A stretch of DNA of 8,941 bases. It comes from Flavobacteriia bacterium. GTDB lineage: Bacteria; Bacteroidota; Bacteroidia; Flavobacteriales_D; Crocinitomicaceae. The notes beneath the pieces were generated by a model that searched no databases, was not told where the DNA came from, and saw only the letters and a program-made list of their open reading frames with translations. The stretch lies in NCBI GenBank assembly GCA_009925805.1, contig RFQF01000083.1, forward strand, positions 1-8,941, in the 5' to 3' direction. Shown one piece after another: positions 1 to 6,806 of this stretch; the stretch's first letter is position 1, and every line of letters begins with the position of its first letter. A program made the position numbers and the translations under genes.

Positions 1-493
1 TCCCCCAGGAATTGCGCCTCCTGCATGTTCTTTATAATCAGTGAAGGCGCTTTGGCTTGGCTGTGGGAAAAGGTGGCGCGTGTTTCTTCGTGGCTATGCC
101 TTCAATTTCAAGGGTGGTGCCGAAGGCGGGGATGATGACAATGTCGTCGCTGGTGAGGGAAGCTATAGGGATTAATTCCTCCCCGGAGGTGCTTTGTAAA
201 AACTGTATTCCGTGGGCTTGTAAATCCTCGTTCACGGCAGGATTGTGGATCATTTCGCTCAGCAAGAAGATGCGTTTTCCCGGATTCTCCTTCAGCGAAA
301 GATAGCTTTTCTCGATGGCGTTTTCCACGCCGTAGCAAAACCCAAAATGCCGAGGAAGCACAAACGTTACCTTGCTAAACGGTAAAAAAGTCGGAGAAAA
401 ATCTTGTTTCCTGGGGTCGTCTACTTTTCGTTTGGCCTTGACCTTTGCGATTATGGGGGACCGATAAAATTCAGGAATATCGAATTGTTTCAT
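1..493 (-). pseudogene. ispH: 4-hydroxy-3-methylbut-2-enyl diphosphate reductase (IspH/LytB), frame-broken and cut by window edge
   Basis: IspH is the cytoplasmic 4Fe-4S enzyme that makes IPP and DMAPP in the last step of the MEP pathway. From the start at 493 the frame matches the long Bacteroidota form: the EFYRS start, FGFCYGVENA with the first cluster cysteine (C53), the substrate histidine in IHNPAV (H83), and IIPAFGTTLEIE ending at residue 131 (position 101). The frame then runs 20 unrelated residues to a TGA at 38-40. In another frame, positions 98 to 3 encode 32 residues of later IspH, beginning HSHEETRATFSH and continuing through APSLIIKNMQEAQFLG. About 40-45 residues between these blocks, including the CPFV cysteine that binds the cluster, are absent, a net loss of roughly 125 bp that shifts the frame. 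The rest of the gene lies outside the window. The family is certain; whether the lesion is real or an assembly error cannot be told here. The gene sits beyond the terminator of the ribH operon, so it should have its own promoter, but none is clear in 494-542. Confidence 0.88.
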
Positions 494-528
494 GCTACGG
501 TAACAAGGCTTAAACCAGTTTTGTTGAA

Positions 529-568
529 CAAAAATAAAAAGAAAAGGCTACCGAATTCGATAGCCTTT
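529..568 (-). terminator. Rho-independent terminator of the TPR-ribH-glmM-DUF4139 run
   Basis: Read on the minus strand, an 8-bp perfect stem (AAAGGCTA at 561-568 pairing with TAGCCTTT at 543-550, loop 551-560) is followed by a T-rich tract (TTTTCTTTTTATTTTTG). It lies 6 bases past the stop codon of the DUF4139 gene. The plus-strand side has no T tract, so it should act on leftward transcription only. Confidence 0.85.
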
Positions 569-573
569 ATTCC

Positions 574-2253
574 TTACAGGTTTATTTGCTGGTCTTTGGG
601 ATGTTTTACTCTATATCCGAATTCCCATTTCTTGTTGTCGCCGGGCTTCAATTTATATTCCCATTCTAGGACACCGGTTCCAGGTAACTCACGAGAGCCT
701 CCTTTTTCTGTGGCATCAATTTGAATATCTGCGTTGGTGGTCATGGGTAATTGGTCTTGAATTACTACTTGAATTGAGGATGACTTATTATTTTGAATTT
801 CAAAACTATACGTAAATGTTCTTTCGCGTTTATCTTGAATGATTTTGTCCTTCGACTTTTGCTGTAACAAGGTGCGCTTCACCACAATGTTGGGGTCTTT
901 ACCTAAGGAAAGATTAAGCGTATCGTCCATGCTGGTGGGATCAATGTAGGTTTCTCCGATGTAGGAACCGTCGAAAAAGATATTGGCCGTTGCCGGGACC
1001 AGTTGCAGTTCGTCCAGTTTAGTCATTTGTGCGACGAGATAGACGCCTGGATCCACTTTAGGAACTGAATAATACTTAAAGGTAGTATTGAGTTCGGTGT
1101 TTTTTATAAGCACCAAATTCTTCTCATTATTGGATTTAATCGAATAGGGGAGATCAATTTTAAATTCTGCCGAAATAAGTTGATGAACCACGGTGGTAAA
1201 TTGTTCGGCGCCCATGGCTGGCACATCCTCCAAATTTTTCTTTTCATACAGAAATCCTTGATTGAAGGCTGCTTGAGGAATACTCCGGGCACCCTTTATA
1301 TCCATTTCATTCAAAGATTCTTTGTCTTTATAGTACATGGCATAGTAATCAATATACCAAGGATTGAGCTCTGGTTTGGTTTTGTTCACGAAGGGATTGT
1401 TGGTGGAGATGTTCAGTTTAACGTTTTCCCAATCCATCCCCGATTTTTGGTACACTTGTGCTTTGTAGGTCAATGAAATTTTACCGGTTTGCGAGTCGCT
1501 GCGAATGTCGTAGAGCGGGGTCCAACCTGCCGAGGCTACCAAGTAGCTGAAGGTGATTTTTCCTGTAGCTGCTTCAGTTGCGGAAAGTGTCACCACAACT
1601 TGGGGAATCGGCTCGTATTTTTTAGTATTGTAGTTTTGGTTTTGGTAATTCTGTAAATCTCTTAAACGCGTCTGTAACCGCTGTTGAATTTTGTTTTTAA
1701 GGTCTAATTTCTTATCTAAAACAAGTAATTTTCGGTTTATTTCGTTCATCTTTAACGTATAATACTCCACCGTTTCTTTGAGTAACTGGATGGAATCATT
1801 CACCTTACCTGCTCCTCGAACGGCGCCGTTGGCGTTGATGATTTTCAAAGCGGTTTGATAAATCCCGATTTCGTCCCTTAACTCGCGGATATCATAGCCG
1901 ATCAATTCAATGGAATCGGATATGGATGCTATTTCTTTGAGCACTTTTGCAGGAACCGCTTGATCTGTGTTGGCTTCCGGTTGCGGGTAAAACAAGGTGT
2001 ATTTGGTATCAATGATCACTACATTTCCGGTTGCTTTTAGTTGCAAAGACTTTTCGTCAAGGTTAGCGCTGATACCCTCGAGATGGATTTCCGTGATACC
2101 GCTTTTAATGGAGTAGGAGGCCGTATGCTTCATTTGAGCTCCTTGCGAATATACGGTCACTTCATTGAGGCTGGATTTAATTAGGTCTTTGTCGTTACAA
2201 TAAACACTCCCTACTAATAGGAATGTGCTTACAAGGGAAATTATTCTATTCAT
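574..2253 (-). CDS. Secreted DUF4140/DUF4139 (MuiA-like) protein
   Basis: A 559-residue exported protein of the DUF4139 / 'mucoidy inhibitor MuiA' family; its biochemical role is not established. Residues 1-19 are a signal peptide (MNRI, then a hydrophobic core ending GSVYC). SVYC is not a lipobox, so a soluble periplasmic or envelope location is inferred. Residues about 30-95 fit the N-terminal DUF4140 domain (EVTVYSQGAQ start). Residues about 100-215 are charged, heptad-like helix predicted to form a coiled coil. From about 220 to the end is DUF4139, with the typical VASAGWTPLYDIR, the GMDWENVKLNIST signature and a closing LEWEYKLKPGDNKKWEFGY strand pair. The gene is last in the leftward run, 57 bp after glmM, with the terminator directly behind it. 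I see no clear TAnnTTTG box in that 57 bp, so co-transcription with glmM is likely. Length is usual for the family and the frame is intact. Confidence 0.9.
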   Translation of the reverse strand: MNRIISLVSTFLLVGSVYCNDKDLIKSSLNEVTVYSQGAQMKHTASYSIKSGITEIHLEGISANLDEKSLQLKATGNVVIIDTKYTLFYPQPEANTDQAVPAKVLKEIASISDSIELIGYDIRELRDEIGIYQTALKIINANGAVRGAGKVNDSIQLLKETVEYYTLKMNEINRKLLVLDKKLDLKNKIQQRLQTRLRDLQNYQNQNYNTKKYEPIPQVVVTLSATEAATGKITFSYLVASAGWTPLYDIRSDSQTGKISLTYKAQVYQKSGMDWENVKLNISTNNPFVNKTKPELNPWYIDYYAMYYKDKESLNEMDIKGARSIPQAAFNQGFLYEKKNLEDVPAMGAEQFTTVVHQLISAEFKIDLPYSIKSNNEKNLVLIKNTELNTTFKYYSVPKVDPGVYLVAQMTKLDELQLVPATANIFFDGSYIGETYIDPTSMDDTLNLSLGKDPNIVVKRTLLQQKSKDKIIQDKRERTFTYSFEIQNNKSSSIQVVIQDQLPMTTNADIQIDATEKGGSRELPGTGVLEWEYKLKPGDNKKWEFGYRVKHPKDQQINL

Positions 2254-2310
2254 GGTGTTAATTTTCGGGCCTTTACATGCGAACCGCCAATGCGTTCAAT
2301 TTTCGGTGAA

Positions 2311-3702
2311 TTATTGTTGAATGGCTTCGATTTCTTGAATCATTTTTCGCCCTAATTCCTTTGCTGATTCGGCACTGTCGCTTTCCGAATAGATGCGAAT
2401 GATGGGCTCCGTATTGCTTTTTCGCAAGTGCACCCATTCTTTACCCCAATATATTTTTACCCCATCGGTCACGTCTATTTCTTCCGCTTTATATTTATCC
2501 GCAATGTGCGAAAGGATGGCGTCAACGTCTGTGGAAGGTTGCAATTCAATTTTGTTTTTGGAAATGACATAGGCAGGATATGTCTGGCGAAGTTCAGATA
2601 CACGCACTTGTTTTTCGGCCAGCAAACTAAGAAAAAGAGCAATTCCCACGAGCGCATCCCTTCCATAATGGGAAGCCGGATAAATGATTCCTCCGTTACC
2701 TTCGCCTCCAATAACTGCACCCAAGGCTTTCATTTTTTCAACCACGTTGACTTCACCTACAGCAGCTGCTTCATAGATTTGTTGGTACTTCTCCTCGGTA
2801 ATTTCACGAAGCGCTCGGGTAGAGGAGAGGTTGGAAACGGCAGGACCAGGTGTTTTCGACAGGACATAATCCGCCACGGCCACGAGGGTGTATTCTTCCC
2901 CAAACATGGAACCGTCCTCGCACACCAACGCAAGCCGATCCACATCGGGATCCACGGTAATTCCAAGGTCGGCCTGTTCCGAGACCATCCGTGCTGCCAA
3001 ATCCAACAAATGCTCAGGTAAAGGTTCTGGATTGTGTGGAAATTCGCCGGTAGGCTCGCAGTACAATTCGGTAACTTGTTTTACACCTAAGGCGCGGAGC
3101 AGTGCAGGCACGAAGATGCCTCCTGTAGAATTTACAGCATCTACCACGATGTTGAAATCCGCCTGTTCGATAGCGGCTTGGTTCACCAAAGGGAGTGCGA
3201 GTATGGCGTCTATGTGTTTTTGTAAATACGAATCATCCTGCGTCAATTGACCTAAATCATCCACTTCTGCAAAGTGAAAATCGGATAACGCTGCCAATCG
3301 AAGCACCTCAGATCCATCGTTCGCAGCAATAAATTCCCCCCGATAATTCAGGAGTTTCAAAGCGTTCCATTGTTTTGGATTGTGGGAGGCGGTGAGGATG
3401 ATGCCTCCGTCGGCTTGTTCCATTGTAACGGCAATTTCGACCGTTGGAGTAGTAGACAATCCAAGATCTATCACATCAATGCCTAATCCAATCAGCGTAT
3501 TTGCAACGAGCTGCGAGACCATGGTACCTGAGATTCTTGCATCACGACCTAATACAATCTTCGGTCGATTTTTTTTTCGGGTGTTCTTTATCCACGTCCC
3601 GTATGCTGAGGCAAAAAGGACGATATCGGTGGGAGTAAGGTTTTCTCCGGGTTTGCCGCCAATGGTACCACGAAACCCTGAAATGGACTTAATTAAGGTC
3701 AT
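2311..3702 (-). CDS. glmM: Phosphoglucosamine mutase (alpha-D-phosphohexomutase family)
   Basis: Converts glucosamine-6-phosphate to glucosamine-1-phosphate, feeding UDP-GlcNAc for peptidoglycan and LPS, in the cytoplasm. All four signature loops of the phosphohexomutase superfamily are visible in order: the phosphoserine loop TASHNP with S106, the Mg2+ loop DPDVDR (D251, D253, D255), the sugar-binding loop GEGNGG (333-338), and the phosphate-binding loop RKSNTEP (427-433). The start SISGFRGTIGG is typical of the Bacteroidota GlmM group. Its 463 residues are close to the usual size. The sugar loop differs from the E. coli GlmM form, so activity on mannose or glucose phosphates (a ManB/Pgm role) cannot be excluded from sequence; GlmM is the usual assignment for this clade. 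The start codon overlaps the ribH stop in an ATGA, suggesting translational coupling. Confidence 0.9.
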   Translation of the reverse strand: MTLIKSISGFRGTIGGKPGENLTPTDIVLFASAYGTWIKNTRKKNRPKIVLGRDARISGTMVSQLVANTLIGLGIDVIDLGLSTTPTVEIAVTMEQADGGIILTASHNPKQWNALKLLNYRGEFIAANDGSEVLRLAALSDFHFAEVDDLGQLTQDDSYLQKHIDAILALPLVNQAAIEQADFNIVVDAVNSTGGIFVPALLRALGVKQVTELYCEPTGEFPHNPEPLPEHLLDLAARMVSEQADLGITVDPDVDRLALVCEDGSMFGEEYTLVAVADYVLSKTPGPAVSNLSSTRALREITEEKYQQIYEAAAVGEVNVVEKMKALGAVIGGEGNGGIIYPASHYGRDALVGIALFLSLLAEKQVRVSELRQTYPAYVISKNKIELQPSTDVDAILSHIADKYKAEEIDVTDGVKIYWGKEWVHLRKSNTEPIIRIYSESDSAESAKELGRKMIQEIEAIQQ

Positions 3703-4184
3703 ACGGATTGTTGAAGTTTAATCATTTTGAGTAAGGCCACTGCGCATTCAACGCCTTTATTTCCGTGTTTTCCTCCGGATCGATCGAGGGATTGCTGTTT
3801 ATTCAGGTCGGTTAGAACACAAAAACTCACCGGTTTATTGAATTTCAACATTACTTGCATGATTCCTTGAGTAAGCCCTTGACAAACGAAGTCAAAATGT
3901 TTCGTTTCGCCTTGAATCACATTACCAATGACCACAATACCGTCCAAATCCAGGGTGCTTTGAAACAGCAGTTGAGAGGCAAGTGGCAATTCAAAGGAAC
4001 CAGGAACCGTGCGGTGTGTGATGCGCGAAATTTTGGCGGCCTCGAAAATGGACTTTGCTCCTTCAGCGAGCGCTTGGGTAATCTCCGAATTCCATTCGGA
4101 TACAACTAACCCCACATGGAAATCCTGGCAATTCTCTAGAACTTGTTCCTCAAAATTGGAGAGGTTATGCTCTTCCGAAGCCAT
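3699..4184 (-). CDS. ribH: 6,7-dimethyl-8-ribityllumazine synthase
   Basis: Condenses 5-amino-6-ribitylaminouracil with 3,4-dihydroxy-2-butanone 4-phosphate, the step before riboflavin synthase; usually forms a 60-mer or decamer in the cytoplasm. Family hallmarks are all present: the aromatic substrate-stacking site SEWN (W31), VPGSFELP (60-67), the phosphate loop GNVIQGETKHFDFV with the catalytic-base histidine H96, FCVLTDLNKQQ, and RSGGKHGNKG with R135 in the phosphate-binding position. Its 161 residues are the standard length. It starts 2 bp after the TPR gene and overlaps glmM by 4 bp, so it lies inside an operon rather than in a rib cluster. No FMN riboswitch is seen upstream of the run, so control by flavin is not evident. 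Confidence 0.96.
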   Translation of the reverse strand: MASEEHNLSNFEEQVLENCQDFHVGLVVSEWNSEITQALAEGAKSIFEAAKISRITHRTVPGSFELPLASQLLFQSTLDLDGIVVIGNVIQGETKHFDFVCQGLTQGIMQVMLKFNKPVSFCVLTDLNKQQSLDRSGGKHGNKGVECAVALLKMIKLQQSV

Positions 4185-4186
4185 TC

Positions 4187-4828
4187 TTAGTTGCTTTTTA
4201 CGGAAGCCACGCGAGCGATGTATTTCTCGATGGTTTTTTGATTGCCATAATCTGGATAATCGTCTTGAATTCTGGTGAAATATTCGGTTGCATCCTCGTA
4301 ATTTTTGGCCAATTCCGCATGGAGTCCTGCTTTGAATAAGTACATGGGTGAGGTAAAATCGTTTTCATTAGCGTTTGCTGCTTCTTCATATTTTTTGGCA
4401 GCATCCCCGTATTTTTTCAATTCGGATAAACAATCTCCTTGAAGCCCAATGCTCATGGTAGAAAGGTATGTGTCATTAACTGAAACACCTTCCAATTGAT
4501 CCAAAGACTTTGCAAACTCACCCTTTTTCATGTATTGTGTGGCAAGTAGGAATTGCCCGATTTCACCTCCGATGTGACCGTCGTATTTTTTTACAAAGGG
4601 TACAAGAACTTTAATTGCTTGATCGGTCGAATCTTTCTCAATGTAATTCAGCGCTATCCACCATCCATCGTTGGCTTTGGTATCGGCTGGAGCCCAAATT
4701 AACTGACGATATCCGAGATACACTACGATTGCTGCAATTACCCCTCCACCAATATATACGCCCAACTTAAAACGCTTATTTGTTTTCCATTGTTGTTTTA
4801 GGTTCTCGGAAGATAGATTCAATTCCAT
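4187..4828 (-). CDS. Single-pass membrane TPR protein
   Basis: A 213-residue protein with a short charged N-terminus, one transmembrane helix at about 22-41 (GVYIGGGVIAAIVVYLGY) and a C-terminal domain of helical repeats. TPR-like helix pairs can be read at about 88-110 (FLLATQYMKKGEFAKSLDQL), 128-150 (GDCLSELKKYGDAAKKYEEA) and 163-187 (LFKAGLHAELAKNYEDATEYF). The layout resembles Bacteroidota YfgM/YbgF-like TPR proteins found next to ribH; by comparison with YfgM a periplasmic chaperone or scaffold role is possible, but that is inference. No signal-peptide cleavage site is evident, so the helix is likely an anchor with the repeats outside the cytoplasm. It is the first gene of the leftward operon and has a good promoter 18-50 bp upstream. 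No catalytic motif is seen. Confidence 0.85.
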   Translation of the reverse strand: MELNLSSENLKQQWKTNKRFKLGVYIGGGVIAAIVVYLGYRQLIWAPADTKANDGWWIALNYIEKDSTDQAIKVLVPFVKKYDGHIGGEIGQFLLATQYMKKGEFAKSLDQLEGVSVNDTYLSTMSIGLQGDCLSELKKYGDAAKKYEEAANANENDFTSPMYLFKAGLHAELAKNYEDATEYFTRIQDDYPDYGNQKTIEKYIARVASVKSN

Positions 4829-4845
4829 TTCAAATAATTAGGATG

Positions 4846-4878
4846 CAAAAGTAATAAATTTTCTTGCAAGGTTGCAAA
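4846..4878 (-). promoter_or_regulatory. Bacteroidota-type promoter for the TPR-ribH-glmM run
   Basis: Reading leftward, TTTG (4875-4878) is followed after 21 bases by TACTTTTG (4846-4853), an exact match to the TAnnTTTG -7 box of the primary Bacteroidota sigma factor. The start codon at 4828 is 17 bases further on, leaving a short leader. The match is strong; the 21-base spacer is at the long end. Confidence 0.7.
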
Positions 4879-4904
4879 GATGTTATCATGCCGCTTGGTC
4901 GACG

Positions 4905-4912
4905 TAATCTTG
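4905..4912 (+). promoter_or_regulatory. Possible -7 box for the vWA gene
   Basis: TAATCTTG differs from TAnnTTTG at one position and lies 27 bases before the vWA start. No clear TTTG element stands at the expected distance upstream. The vWA gene must have a promoter in this 111-bp divergent region, and this is the best plus-strand candidate I see. Confidence 0.35.
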
Positions 4913-4939
4913 CATCAAGTTTAACCAATAAAAAAAACG

Positions 4940-5605
4940 ATGAAAAAAAGAACAATTTATCAGATGGTCATTGACCGAAGCGGATCCATGCAAGGCATGG
5001 AAAATCAAGTCATTAGCGGATTCAACGAACAATTGCAATCGATGCAAAACATCCAAGACCGCTATCCGGAGCAAGAAATTCTCATGTCCCTGAGATTTTT
5101 CAACGAACAAGTTGGCGTTAATATCTTAGAGCACAACCCGGTAAAAGCATGCAATCTCATGGGTCGTCATGAATACCTCACAAGCGGAGGAACCGCCTTG
5201 TTGGATGCCGTCGGTAAATCCATTTATGATATTAAAATGAAATTCGGTGAAGCCATTGCACATGAAGACACTACGGTGGTCATGATTATCATAACCGACG
5301 GATATGAAAATTCTTCAAGGATATACACTTATGAAGAAATTTCAAGGATGATTGGAGAATTGGAGGCAACCGAAAACTGGACCTTTACCTTCATGGGGGC
5401 AGATTTGGACGCCATTGCAGCCTCAAGCCGCATGGGAATAGGACGAAACCATACCTTTTCTTTTGATAAGGCCGATTATCGTAACGTGAGCAAAGATATC
5501 CTTTCCGAAGCGGCTATGGATTATGCGGAAAAACGTCAGCGCAATGTAAAAGTGACCGAATTTTTAAATAAGTTTGGGGATAAAGATCAACGAAAAAATA
5601 AATGA
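4940..5605 (+). CDS. Small cytoplasmic von Willebrand factor A (vWA) domain protein
   Basis: A 221-residue, single-domain vWA protein without signal peptide or membrane helix. The metal-ion-dependent adhesion site is complete: DRSGS (D12, S14, S16), the threonine in SGGTALLDA (T85) and the aspartate in IITDGYENSS (D120). The closing strand FTFMGADLDAIAAS (about 149-162) matches the TerY/COG4245-like group of stand-alone bacterial vWA proteins. Such domains bind partner proteins through a metal and usually act as assembly or regulatory parts of multi-protein systems. The C-terminus (196-221) is a basic, charged tail. The start at 4940 has an A-rich leader (run of A just upstream), common in Bacteroidota. 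Its stop overlaps the next start as ATGA, so the two proteins are likely made together and may bind each other. The true partner and process are unknown. Confidence 0.9.
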   Translation: MKKRTIYQMVIDRSGSMQGMENQVISGFNEQLQSMQNIQDRYPEQEILMSLRFFNEQVGVNILEHNPVKACNLMGRHEYLTSGGTALLDAVGKSIYDIKMKFGEAIAHEDTTVVMIIITDGYENSSRIYTYEEISRMIGELEATENWTFTFMGADLDAIAASSRMGIGRNHTFSFDKADYRNVSKDILSEAAMDYAEKRQRNVKVTEFLNKFGDKDQRKNK

Positions 5606-6774
5606 TAGTCCACTTAATTCGGGCGTCGGATTTCTCTGCGCTTACCTATCAATCCGTTCTTCACTTATTGAATCAGTTTCCAGGGCCTATTACGTATAGG
5701 CCTTCGGAGACCGAAGTGGAAATTAACGATGCGGTAGAAAGAGAGGTTTCGAATGAAGCAGATTTCAAGACAGCAGAAGAAAAAGAACCTCTCGTCAACA
5801 ATTCTGCGATTGATTCAACCCCTTGGTATAATTTTTCCCAAAGGGAGCCTGTAATATTCCCAAGAAGAACGCGCACTGCAAGTTGGGATAGTTTGATTGA
5901 AATTTGTAAAGCCTATCGAAAAAACAAACACCTTCCCAATGCTGATTTAGTGATATTACTGACCGATACGGCCAACGATGCGAATTGGTTTGTTGGAGGA
6001 GATGAGGCCATGAAAAACGCATTTATTCATACCGCCGATTGGCATTACTACTTTGAAGGGTTGAACGAGCGTTTCCCTATCTCTTATGAAATCGCTGCCT
6101 CGGTCTTGCGCATGGCGGCTTGTGAAACGTTCAGCGAATTCCGCCGTCTGTGGCATAAAGAACCTCGGGGCTGTATTTCGGATTTATGCATGAACAAGTC
6201 GCAGATTGTGATGAAAATGAAAACTGCAGATATTTGCAGCGACTGCATGAACCACTTTTCCAAGCAAGATTTAGACATTCGTTTGGTATCTCAGGTAGTG
6301 GAAACGTTTGAGGGAATACGAAAGAATTTTTTAACTACAGAACGTTCCGCTTTTTTACGACGTCCCAGCCGTTTGTTAGTAAAAGGATACATGCACCAGC
6401 TCTTATTGATGGATTATGGAAATATATCGTTGCCTTTAAATCCAAAACAACGTGCCTTGTATTGTTTCTTTTTAAACCATCCTGAGGGTGTAAAATTGGT
6501 CGATTTAGTTGACCACGAAGCAGAAATTAAAGAATTATATCATCGTTTTAGCAACCAAGGCGATCGAGAAAGAATTGATGACTCGTTGCATTTATTGCTC
6601 GACCCCCTCGACGGAAATCTTCATGAAACATTGTCGCGAATTCGCAGAATTGTTGTAAAAGCGGTAGGATCACGTATGGCTGGAACCTACCAAATTAGCG
6701 GCAATAGGGGAGAGCCCTTCAAAATTTCCTTGCCCCACGAATTTATTGTGTTTGAAAATGTGAACTTATACTAA
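5602..6774 (+). CDS. Uncharacterised protein: central Cys4 cluster and C-terminal winged-helix-like domain
   Basis: I cannot assign a function to this 390-residue protein. Residues 1-35 are a short alpha/beta start; 40-75 are acidic and probably a linker. Residues about 95-220 form a domain with a hydrophobic strand (DLVILLTDT, 115-123), the stretch GLNERFPISYEIAASVLRMA and a motif LWHKEPRGCISDLC..K...ADICSDC. Its cysteines C191, C196, C212 and C215 are spaced C-X4-C-X15-C-X2-C, as in a structural zinc site. No HExxH is present, so it is not a recognisable active metalloprotease. Residues about 278-385 (LPLNPKQRALYCFFLNHPEG to the end of RGEPFKISLP) resemble a winged helix of the response-regulator type, with helix ETLSRIRRIVVKAVG followed by a beta hairpin. 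A similar tail, ending in a conserved RGEP, is, as I recall, found on various Bacteroidota proteins. The ATGA overlap with the vWA gene suggests a joint complex. Cytoplasmic: no signal peptide or membrane segment. Confidence 0.8.
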   Translation: MIVHLIRASDFSALTYQSVLHLLNQFPGPITYRPSETEVEINDAVEREVSNEADFKTAEEKEPLVNNSAIDSTPWYNFSQREPVIFPRRTRTASWDSLIEICKAYRKNKHLPNADLVILLTDTANDANWFVGGDEAMKNAFIHTADWHYYFEGLNERFPISYEIAASVLRMAACETFSEFRRLWHKEPRGCISDLCMNKSQIVMKMKTADICSDCMNHFSKQDLDIRLVSQVVETFEGIRKNFLTTERSAFLRRPSRLLVKGYMHQLLLMDYGNISLPLNPKQRALYCFFLNHPEGVKLVDLVDHEAEIKELYHRFSNQGDRERIDDSLHLLLDPLDGNLHETLSRIRRIVVKAVGSRMAGTYQISGNRGEPFKISLPHEFIVFENVNLY

Positions 6775-6782
6775 AAATCTTT

Positions 6783-6790
6783 TATCTTTG
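6783..6790 (+). promoter_or_regulatory. Bacteroidota -7 promoter box for the 6807 gene
   Basis: TATCTTTG is an exact TAnnTTTG match, 16 bases before the ATG at 6807 and just after the stop of the preceding gene. The nearest upstream TTTG (6751-6754) is 28 bases away, longer than usual, so the -33 element is weak. It suggests the three envelope genes are a separate transcription unit from the vWA pair. Confidence 0.5.
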
Positions 6791-6806
6791 AGTCAAATTC
6801 GATGTT

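Noticed and set aside
404..724. Plus-strand open frame crossing the ispH start, the terminator and the end of the DUF4139 gene
   Set aside because: It runs through a clear terminator hairpin and antisense to two recognised genes, and its product resembles nothing known.
2234..2253. Lipoprotein signal at the start of the DUF4139 protein
   Set aside because: The cysteine follows SVY, which does not fit the L-[AS]-[GA]-C lipobox; an ordinary signal peptide is the better reading.
2428..3250. Long plus-strand open frames opposite glmM (2428-3021 and 2888-3250)
   Set aside because: They lie wholly antisense to a gene with all four phosphohexomutase motifs, have no recognisable domain and have low-quality compositions typical of antisense shadows.
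4829..4939. FMN riboswitch or other structured leader upstream of the ribH operon
   Set aside because: The predicted leader between the TACTTTTG box and the ATG at 4828 is under 20 bases, too short for a riboswitch, and no conserved RFN-element sequence is seen.
6000..6200. Possible zinc metalloprotease active site in the 390-residue protein
   Set aside because: No HExxH or similar catalytic motif is present; the histidines (HTADWHYY) do not fit a zincin pattern, so only a degenerate fold can be suggested.
6775..6806. Terminator after the vWA pair
   Set aside because: No inverted repeat of useful length precedes a T tract here; read-through into the next genes remains possible despite the TATCTTTG box.
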